8,322 bases of DNA, from contig JAQICQ010000055.1 in assembly GCA_027858455.1 (NCBI GenBank), forward strand, positions 1 to 8,322. The letters are read 5' to 3'. Below are positions 1-5,720 of this stretch, piece after piece. This DNA is from Elusimicrobiota bacterium. Its GTDB lineage: Bacteria; CG03; SLGR01; JAGXOG01. A program made the translations under genes and the position numbers. Under the pieces are notes generated by a model, which made no database searches, was not told the DNA's origin, and was given only the letters and a program-made list of their open reading frames with translations. Each line of letters opens with the position of its first letter. Position 1 is the first letter of the stretch.

Positions 1-3000
1 AGTTTACATAATTGCCGTAATTGTCGGTTATCTTTATATATTTATGGAGCGATATTCTCGGGTCCGGAAGTTTGTTGAACTGTATTTTAAGTGTTTCGGT
101 GGCGCTTACGACTATCCGGCTTCCGTCCTCCGGAAAGGTGGATATAACTTCCAGCGGATTTATGTCAACGGCAAATCTGTTTACGCTTTTGCTCTCTTTA
201 GCGCTTCGTTCCTCGTCCAGCGCTTCAGCCCGCCAGTAATAAATTTTTTCGTCTTCAAGTTTTTCATCTTCAAGAAGGGTTTTTGATGTAGAAGTAATCC
301 CCTCAACCTCAAAGATAATAGGATAAAACGCCGGAGAGGTAGATATAGTAAGCCTATAGGTGAGAGCGCCGCCCTCCGGATCTGTGGCCGGGTTCCAGTT
401 AAATACCGGTGTAGTGGTATATATAAAAGAGTCCTCCTGCGGAGATATAAGATCAAATTCGGCGGGTGGTTTATTAGTATTAGCTATTTCAAAAACTCCC
501 GATATGTCTTCTGCAGTTAAATCTTTATCGTCTATTGCTACTACTTTAACCTTTACGCTGGCCGAATCAGGATAATTACCCGTTCCCCACCCGTAAGGCA
601 GTTCAAAATCCCTCACATATCTGTCTTCATAAACATATCCGGCGCCGGCGTTAGTTGAAATAAGAATTTCATAGTAAAGAGTATCTGTCCTGTTTAGGTC
701 ATAGGATGACCAGTTTATCTCTTTGAGGCCTGTCCAAATTTCGCCTCCTGACGGAGAAATTAAATTAATAACCGGCGGTTCATTGTAGTTTGAAATTTTT
801 ACGGTTGATGTTGTTACAGACCCTGAAAGCCCACGCTGGTCGCTTGCTATCAGCTTAACAACATAATTATCGGCATTTTCAACCCATCTTGTATCCCAGC
901 TGTAAGAACTTTGAGTTACCGCAGTTGCCACAACAATATCAAATGGGTCTCCGGCTGCAGGCGCCATAAGAATATCATAACTGTGATAATCCTCAGGGTC
1001 GGGATCTTTTACAAAATACTCATAAACCAGTGTTGCCGTATCGGCAACAGAATCCGTTCCCCAGCTCCCTGAAATCTGCGTTGTAAAGAAGACTTCAGGA
1101 GGCGAATTGGTCTTTTTATAAGACGACGGCGACAGCTCGCTGTAATTACCTGCCTCATCGGTAAATTTTACCGCAAACCAATAGGTAGTTCCCTCATTTA
1201 AGCCGGTAAGGATAAAACTATCTTTTTCTCCGCTTACTATAGATTCCGGCTTATAATCAACATAATCACCCTGCCCTATTACAGAAGACCAGTTTGTCTC
1301 GTTTGATATAACTAAGCTTTTGCTGTAACCAAACCGATAGCTGTAACCGGTATCCGGCGCGGTCCACTCCAGCTTTATTGCGCCGTTTTGAAGAGGCCGG
1401 GATGCTTTTAAATATGTTACAGCCAAAGGAGGGACAGTATCTATAAAAACTGACCAGCTTTCAGAATATTCTCCGTAATCAATCCCGTCGTATCCCCGGA
1501 TTTTATAATAATAAGTGCTGCCGTGGTCAAGTGGAACTGCGGTATTACTCAGGGTAGATAACTCTTCTAATTCCGACCTGTAACGATATAACGGCAAATA
1601 GTTATTTTTAGTAGAAACAAATAACTCGTAGGTTAAACTGTCGCCGTCGTTATCCGCAGAGTTGTTCCAATAAATATTTAAGGGGCTTGAGGCAATTCCT
1701 CCGTCACCGGCGGAAGAAAAAGGCGGACCGACCGGAGAAGGTGGTCCGGGACGATGATTATAGCTTATTTCGGACTTTGAAATATAAAAATCCGATGTTC
1801 CTCCCGGAATAGTTCTTTTTAAATACACTCTGTACCTAAAATACCTCTTATCGTCGGCTCCGGAACTTATTTCCGTTGAAGAGGCAGTATAGAACGATGC
1901 CGATGTCCCGTCCGGCCCTTTAAAATCAGACGGAGGAGTAAGCGATGAAGATGATACCGCAAGCTGTAATTTAATTTCACCGTCTGCAGGCACGGAATCT
2001 TCTGTATTTATCGCGATATAATTTAAATATGTATCTATCTTTCCTGTATCAAATACTTCCGAAGTATAAGTCCCGCTCGAGCGCAGAATATAACTCCAGG
2101 TATCTCCGAGGCATTCGTCCAAACTGTCCCTACCCCCAAAGAGAATAAATTTATCTTCTGAATTGGTATAGGCAACTCCGGTCATTTCCCGTTCTTCGGG
2201 CAATCCGTCCGGAATTTTAGGGTATTGCAAAAACCATGAATTAAGTTTTAAATTATATACCCAAAGGTCATTAAATAAAGTAGAATTATATCCTCCTCCG
2301 AAAAAAACCGCTGTATTATTTCTTTTATCGTAACAGATATCTCCGTTTACCGTTGCCGGAGGAGAAACGGCAGGAAATTTCAGGGTCCATGAAGAACCGG
2401 TCGTATTATAAATCCATGTCTCTGCCATAGCTCCCTGACTGCTCTCGCCGCCAAATAGCACTATCCTTCCTTCGGCGGCCTTGCTTGCGCTTGCGCCCTT
2501 CCGGGCGGACGGATAAGTTGACAGGGTGACATAAGACCACTGAGAAGAAGGAATATCATATTCCCAGGTATCGTCGCAATACCCGGAACCGGGATTACCT
2601 CCGAAAAGCATGCCTTTACCGTCTGCAAAAGCAAAACTGTGCTCATATCTGCCGGAAGGATAACTTGAGGGAACAACTTCTGTCCAGTCCTCTCCGGCAG
2701 AGTCATATTCCCAGGTATCGCTGAAACAATTAAGTTCCGCGTCAATACCTCCGAAAAGTATATTTTCCGACACTCTCATATTAGACCGTTTTTGAGGCGC
2801 CGTTGACGGAAACATTTCCGTCCATTCTCCTTCGCTGAATTTATAAGTATCATTTTTCCTGCCGCCCGCAGAGGTCTTACCCCCGAAAAGAGAGACGGCG
2901 CCGTCGCCCCACATTTCGTGCCACTTGCGGGCATCGGGCGAGAAAGAAGGATTTTCTTTTATCCATATATTTTCAGGTCTCAGCCCGTCGGCGGTTTTCA

Positions 3001-3133
3001 TAATGTCCCTAAGCTGTCCGTTAAAATCTGTCCCCTGCTCTATAATTTTACTGCCGGCATAACTGTTTGCCTTAAGAAAAACTATAATAACTAAAAATAT
3101 AAATTCAGCTTTTAAAAATTTCTTTGATAACAT
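1..3133 (-). CDS. Large secreted Kelch-propeller plus FN3/Ig-like repeat protein (C-terminus beyond window edge)
   Basis: One uninterrupted minus-strand frame runs 1044 codons from ATG 3133 to the left edge without a stop. The start is constrained: an in-frame TAG lies at 3146-3148, this is the first ATG after it, and AGGG sits 6 nt upstream. Signal peptide: MLSKKFLKAEF, a hydrophobic core, then NSYA with likely cleavage after A26 (signal peptidase I; no lipobox Cys). Six Kelch repeats start near 80, 125, 174, 224, 275 and 329, each with LFGG or FFGG and then DTWxY-like strands, giving a probable six-bladed propeller. A beta-rich module follows at about 352-458 (VFDTG, then RYFRYRVYL). FN3/Ig-like domains then span about 461-566, 568-676, 678-781, 785-884 (with GGEIW and INWS), 888-990, and a Big_5/SbsA-like domain from 991 that is cut by the edge. 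The role is probably adhesion or a cell-surface structure; no catalytic motif is seen. It overlaps the response regulator gene by 29 nt and is likely the operon's output gene. The mode of surface anchoring would be encoded off-window. Confidence 0.9.
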   Translation of the reverse strand, partial: MLSKKFLKAEFIFLVIIVFLKANSYAGSKIIEQGTDFNGQLRDIMKTADGLRPENIWIKENPSFSPDARKWHEMWGDGAVSLFGGKTSAGGRKNDTYKFSEGEWTEMFPSTAPQKRSNMRVSENILFGGIDAELNCFSDTWEYDSAGEDWTEVVPSSYPSGRYEHSFAFADGKGMLFGGNPGSGYCDDTWEYDIPSSQWSYVTLSTYPSARKGASASKAAEGRIVLFGGESSQGAMAETWIYNTTGSSWTLKFPAVSPPATVNGDICYDKRNNTAVFFGGGYNSTLFNDLWVYNLKLNSWFLQYPKIPDGLPEEREMTGVAYTNSEDKFILFGGRDSLDECLGDTWSYILRSSGTYTSEVFDTGKIDTYLNYIAINTEDSVPADGEIKLQLAVSSSSLTPPSDFKGPDGTSASFYTASSTEISSGADDKRYFRYRVYLKRTIPGGTSDFYISKSEISYNHRPGPPSPVGPPFSSAGDGGIASSPLNIYWNNSADNDGDSLTYELFVSTKNNYLPLYRYRSELEELSTLSNTAVPLDHGSTYYYKIRGYDGIDYGEYSESWSVFIDTVPPLAVTYLKASRPLQNGAIKLEWTAPDTGYSYRFGYSKSLVISNETNWSSVIGQGDYVDYKPESIVSGEKDSFILTGLNEGTTYWFAVKFTDEAGNYSELSPSSYKKTNSPPEVFFTTQISGSWGTDSVADTATLVYEYFVKDPDPEDYHSYDILMAPAAGDPFDIVVATAVTQSSYSWDTRWVENADNYVVKLIASDQRGLSGSVTTSTVKISNYNEPPVINLISPSGGEIWTGLKEINWSSYDLNRTDTLYYEILISTNAGAGYVYEDRYVRDFELPYGWGTGNYPDSASVKVKVVAIDDKDLTAEDISGVFEIANTNKPPAEFDLISPQEDSFIYTTTPVFNWNPATDPEGGALTYRLTISTSPAFYPIIFEVEGITSTSKTLLEDEKLEDEKIYYWRAEALDEERSAKESKSVNRFAVDINPLEVISTFPEDGSRIVVSATETLKIQFNKLPDPRISLHKYIKITDNYGNYVN
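2556..2720. repeat. Near-exact DNA repeats between two adjacent Kelch blades
   Basis: The 18-mer TCATATTCCCAGGTATCG occurs at 2556-2573 and again at 2703-2720, 147 bp (49 codons) apart. A second shared stretch, TACCTCCGAAAAG, occurs at 2596-2608 and 2746-2758, 150 bp apart. Both encode matching strands of Kelch blades 2 and 3 (DTWEYD and LFGG). The nucleotide identity suggests these two blades arose by a fairly recent internal duplication or are homogenised by recombination. Confidence 0.7.
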
Positions 3134-3671
3134 CTTTAACCCTGCCTATGTCAAAAGGTTTAAGTATCAAGGCGTCGGCCTTCAACGCCCGGACTTTATC
3201 CTTTACCTGCTCTTCGGGCAATCCTGTAATTACTATTATTTTAGGCTTTCCCAAACTGGGATTTTCTTTTATTTTTTTCATAACTTCAAAACCGTTCATC
3301 TCCGGCATGTCAATATCAAGGAACATTAATTTTATATCACTACTTCCAAGCAGCGTCCCGGCAGTAAAACCGTCGGCAGCCTCATAAACAATACTTTCTT
3401 TATAGATTTTTTTAATTATTTTTCTGAGAGTTTTACGAACAGCCCGATAATCGTCAACAATAAGAAATTTCTCAGGGCTGCCGTTAATCTTGCTAACCGG
3501 CAGATTAAATTCAGAGGCAAACTCCGTAAAATCTTTTTCTCTTATCCTCCTGTGGCCGCCCGGCGTTTTATATGCTTTCAAATATTCGGCCTTAATCCAG
3601 TTCTGAACGGTATTTATATCAACTTTTAACAACTTTGATATATCGTGTGTCGTAAGTATTTTTTTAGTCAT
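3105..3671 (-). CDS. Response regulator with N-terminal MerR/excisionase-type HTH and C-terminal receiver
   Basis: A 188-residue regulator with the reverse of the usual domain order. Residues about 4-52 form a helix-turn-helix of the MerR/HTH_17 (excisionase, BldC-like) type: LTTHDISKLLKVDINTVQNW, then TPGGHRRI at 36-43, the typical wing motif. After a short linker, the receiver spans about 67-186: D73/D74 in LIVDD, phospho-acceptor D119 in FLDIDMPEMNG, T149 in VITG, and K171 in LKPF. It should bind DNA, with phosphorylation at D119 controlling dimerisation or affinity. An AGGAGG site 6 nt before the ATG is very strong. The start overlaps the kinase stop by 4 nt, so the two are probably co-translated as a pair. 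Its 3' end overlaps the start of the Kelch protein gene by 29 nt, making that gene a likely member of the same operon. The target promoter is not known; autoregulation through the inverted repeat upstream of the operon is possible. Confidence 0.92.
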   Translation of the reverse strand: MTKKILTTHDISKLLKVDINTVQNWIKAEYLKAYKTPGGHRRIREKDFTEFASEFNLPVSKINGSPEKFLIVDDYRAVRKTLRKIIKKIYKESIVYEAADGFTAGTLLGSSDIKLMFLDIDMPEMNGFEVMKKIKENPSLGKPKIIVITGLPEEQVKDKVRALKADALILKPFDIGRVKDVIKEIFKS

Positions 3672-5257
3672 TTTATTCCTCCTTTTTTTCCAGACGGATT
3701 TTGCGGAAGAGTGAATTTAAAGACAGCTCCGCGGCCTTGAGTAGAATCTATGCTTACTTTACCCCCGTGCTGATTGACTATACTTTTTACCATTGCCAGA
3801 CCGAGCCCTATGCCGGTGTGTTTTTCCGTAAGAGACTGTCCGGGTTTTTGCTGATAAAATTTTTCAAAAATGCGTTTCTGCTCTTCTGCGGGTATTCCCG
3901 GTCCGTTATCGGAAACTGAAAATTCCACCCCTTCTTTAGTTTTTTTGGCGATAATATTTACTTTTGATTTTTCCGGGCAGTATTTAATTGAATTGCCGAG
4001 CAGATTAATCAAAACTCTTTTTATCATATCTTTATCGGCTTTGATATCTTTTACTTCCGGCGATATCTTATGATTTATTACAATATCTTTTTCTTTAGCC
4101 GCCGGGCTTACATCTTCGCTTACTTCTCTTACAATATCACGGACAGAGAAAGATTTAAAACTAATATCAAGACTGCCGTTTTCAATTTTTGAAATATCCA
4201 GAAGTTCAATGATAAGCTTATTCATCCTCTTTGAATTGCGTTTTAAAAGTTCTGTTAAACGGCCTGTCCCGTGCTTTTTTTCTAAAATTTCACAGGCATT
4301 AGTAATACTCTGGAGAGGCGTTCTTAATTCATGCGACACATTGGCCAAAAATTCGTCTTTTAATTTATCGAGATTAAGTAAATTAGAATAGTCGTATGCA
4401 TTCTGAACTGAAAAAGCTGCCTGCTGCGCAAATATAGAAATAATCTGAAGGTCCGTCTTTGAAAACCTGTTTCCTTCCTTAATCTTTTTTAAGTTCAGGG
4501 TTCCTAAAACTTTATCCCTCATTATCATCGGGACACAGATTCCCGAGGTTATTTCCCCTCTGGAATTGATATTTTTAAAACGCTTGTCTTTTTCTAAAGA
4601 CCCGTTAATAAGAACCGGCTTCTTACTTTCAATAACCCATCCCGATACTTTTTCACCTGATTTTATCTCATTTCCCAGGGACTTTTCCGCATCGGGTCCC
4701 CGGGAAACTTTAATTACCAGTTTTTTTTCTTTCTCATTAAATATACCTATTGAACCGCCTTCGGCATTTGTGGATTTTATAGAAATATCCAATATTTCGT
4801 CCAGCATTTCATCAATTGGTTTTATTCCCCCCACATCTTTGACTATTTTACAAACTGCATTCATAATATCTAATTCTTTTACAAGATTTGCCTTTTCTAC
4901 AGCTTTTTCTACTAATTTTCTCAGTTCTTTTATCTCAAAAGGTTTAGTTATAAAATCATAAGCGCCAAGTTTCATCGCCGATACAGCATCTTCAATAGTT
5001 CCCATGCCGGTTACCATTATCACTTCTTTATCAGAAAATTTTTCATTGATTTTATTGAGCATCTCAATACCATTCATTCCGGGCAGGTCTATATCAAGCA
5101 ATATAACTTTAAAATTTTCCTCCTGTAAAAGTTTTAATCCCTCTTCGGCCGAAGAAGCCGCTTTTACTTCATACTTTTGCAGGATCCTTTTAATTGACTT
5201 TCGTATATTCTTCTCGTCATCTACTACAAGTATCGTGTTCTCTTCATTTTTATCCAT
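3668..5257 (-). CDS. Soluble hybrid histidine kinase, REC-GAF-HisKA-HATPase
   Basis: A 529-residue cytoplasmic kinase with no membrane segment. Receiver domain about 8-120: acidic pair D13/D14, phospho-acceptor D55 in LLDIDLPGMNG, T83, and K105 in ITKPF. GAF domain about 135-290. HisKA about 295-362 with NVSHELRTPLQ, phospho-His H309. HATPase_c about 405-517 with N418/N422, DNGPGI at 450-455, and TGIGLGL at 481-487. Every catalytic residue expected is present. The receiver at the N-terminus suggests the kinase is itself switched by phosphate from another kinase, or forms part of a phosphorelay. The start at 5257 is preferred over the in-frame ATG at 5368: it has an AGGAG site and begins just before the receiver, while the upstream extension is low-complexity and repeat-derived. 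Its TGA stop overlaps the next gene's ATG by 4 nt (ATGA), indicating translational coupling to the response regulator. The upstream kinase gene lies 463 nt away and is a candidate phosphodonor, by inference only. Confidence 0.95.
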   Translation of the reverse strand: MDKNEENTILVVDDEKNIRKSIKRILQKYEVKAASSAEEGLKLLQEENFKVILLDIDLPGMNGIEMLNKINEKFSDKEVIMVTGMGTIEDAVSAMKLGAYDFITKPFEIKELRKLVEKAVEKANLVKELDIMNAVCKIVKDVGGIKPIDEMLDEILDISIKSTNAEGGSIGIFNEKEKKLVIKVSRGPDAEKSLGNEIKSGEKVSGWVIESKKPVLINGSLEKDKRFKNINSRGEITSGICVPMIMRDKVLGTLNLKKIKEGNRFSKTDLQIISIFAQQAAFSVQNAYDYSNLLNLDKLKDEFLANVSHELRTPLQSITNACEILEKKHGTGRLTELLKRNSKRMNKLIIELLDISKIENGSLDISFKSFSVRDIVREVSEDVSPAAKEKDIVINHKISPEVKDIKADKDMIKRVLINLLGNSIKYCPEKSKVNIIAKKTKEGVEFSVSDNGPGIPAEEQKRIFEKFYQQKPGQSLTEKHTGIGLGLAMVKSIVNQHGGKVSIDSTQGRGAVFKFTLPQNPSGKKGGIK

Positions 5258-5263
5258 AAATTT

Positions 5264-5268
5264 CTCCT
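5264..5268 (-). promoter_or_regulatory. Ribosome binding site that fixes the kinase start
   Basis: AGGAG (part of AGGAGA) on the minus strand lies 6 nt before the ATG at 5257. No comparable site precedes the upstream in-frame ATG at 5368. This supports the shorter protein, which begins directly before the receiver domain. Confidence 0.8.
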
Positions 5269-5299
5269 GCTTTTTAGCCGAATTTTCTGCTTTTCTAAT

Positions 5300-5326
5300 A
5301 TTATTTATATTATTTATATTATTTAC
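5300..5326. repeat. Three tandem 9-bp AT-only units in the operon leader
   Basis: ATTATTTAT occurs twice in a row (5300-5308, 5309-5317), followed by a third copy differing in its last base (5318-5326, ATTATTTAC). The block falls at the predicted start of the operon transcript, between the promoter and the kinase ribosome site. Read as protein it gives an Asn-Asn-Ile repeat, which is an artefact of extending the kinase ORF too far upstream. Confidence 0.75.
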
Positions 5327-5332
5327 AATATT

Positions 5333-5361
5333 ATAATAACACAAATTTTGTATGGAATCAA
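5333..5361 (-). promoter_or_regulatory. Candidate sigma70-type promoter for the kinase-regulator-Kelch operon
   Basis: On the minus strand, TTGATT (complement of 5356-5361) is followed after exactly 17 bases by TATTAT (complement of 5333-5338). These match 4 of 6 and 5 of 6 consensus bases. Transcription would begin near 5326 and give a leader of about 70 nt before the kinase start at 5257. An overlapping TATAAT lies 3 bases further on, at a less favourable spacing. This is a prediction from pattern only. Confidence 0.35.
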
Positions 5362-5363
5362 GT

Positions 5364-5382
5364 ATCATTAAAATTTAATGAT
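5364..5382. promoter_or_regulatory. Perfect 9-bp inverted repeat, possible operator
   Basis: The arms ATCATTAAA (5364-5372) and TTTAATGAT (5374-5382) are exact reverse complements around one central base. The element ends 2 bp upstream of the proposed -35 box of the kinase-regulator operon (minus strand) and about 50 bp before the ATG of the decayed plus-strand gene. That position suits a dimeric regulator, possibly the operon's own helix-turn-helix response regulator, but the DNA is very AT-rich and such palindromes can occur by chance. Confidence 0.35.
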
Positions 5383-5720
5383 GGTTTGTTATGTACAAAA
5401 CTTTCTTTTTTTGAGGTTAGTATTATATGATATGAAAATCCCAAGCATAAAAAAATTAACCAGAATTATGGTGTAGGTAGGTATAATTACCGCCGGCCGG
5501 CTTAAAGACGCCCGAAAAAAGTCAAAGATACCGGGAACAATCTTAAGTGAAGCGCTTATTTCCGAGGGCTGTCAATAGAAAAAATATCTTATATTCCACT
5601 AACTAAAGCAAGGGGATTTACGGCGAATTTTATAAAGTGTCAAGTAAGGATTTAAGTTAATATTCTATAATTGGATTTTTATATTGTTTTTTAAGCCGAT
5701 GATTTGTTGAGAGCTTTGTT
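5383..5720. other. Intergenic stretch between the two kinase genes
   Basis: Apart from the decayed PilB/GspE-like fragment on the plus strand, no intact gene is seen. No GC-rich hairpin followed by a T-run was found just past the stop of the upstream kinase (5721) on the minus strand, so its transcript may end without a simple intrinsic terminator or read through toward the next operon. Confidence 0.5.
5432..5655 (+). pseudogene. Decayed N-terminal domain of a PilB/GspE-family ATPase (MshEN-like)
   Basis: Starting at ATG 5432, the plus strand reads MKIPSIKKLTRIMV, then a TAG (5474-5476), then VGIITAGRLKDARKKSK and IPGTILSEALISEGCQ up to a TAG at 5576-5578. With the first stop read as one residue, this aligns without gaps to the N-terminal pattern known from type II secretion and type IV pilus assembly ATPases: KLGxxLVxxGIIT, then LxxAxxxxxxxG, then LxxxLxxxG. 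The matched positions are KLxxIxVxxGIIT, LxxA, G, L, L and G. Near 5567-5570 a one-base shift to the frame starting at CTG 5569 gives LSIEKISYIPLTKARGF and then TANFIKCQVRI, ending at TAA 5653; this resembles the next segment of the domain. No Walker motifs or later domains follow, because the histidine kinase gene begins to occupy the DNA at 5721. A possible old ribosome site (GAGGTT, 5413-5418) lies rather far upstream. In intact relatives this domain often binds cyclic di-GMP. The fragment appears non-functional. The family assignment rests on pattern memory, not a search. Confidence 0.55.

Noticed and set aside
2461..2745. 94-codon minus-strand ORF
   Set aside because: It lies in another frame wholly inside the Kelch-encoding region; the Kelch frame gives clear repeats and this one gives none.
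3058..3060. ATG at 3060 as the start of the Kelch protein
   Set aside because: It is out of frame with the Kelch reading frame and meets a stop after six codons.
5258..5368. N-terminal extension of the hybrid kinase from an ATG at 5368
   Set aside because: It has no good ribosome site, its Asn-Asn-Ile stretch comes from the AT tandem repeat, and it overlaps the predicted promoter. The ATG at 5257 has AGGAG at ideal spacing.
5474..5476. TAG as a recoded or read-through codon in the PilB/GspE-like fragment
   Set aside because: A second TAG and a frameshift follow, and no later ATPase domains are present, so decay is simpler than recoding.
5492..5501. GCCGGCCGGC palindrome as a regulatory site
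   Set aside because: It falls inside the decayed coding fragment and encodes part of the aligned residues. It is short and has no promoter context.
5650..5720. Intrinsic terminator after the membrane kinase
   Set aside because: The T- and A-rich stretches present have no stable stem next to them; only 3-4 bp pairings were found.
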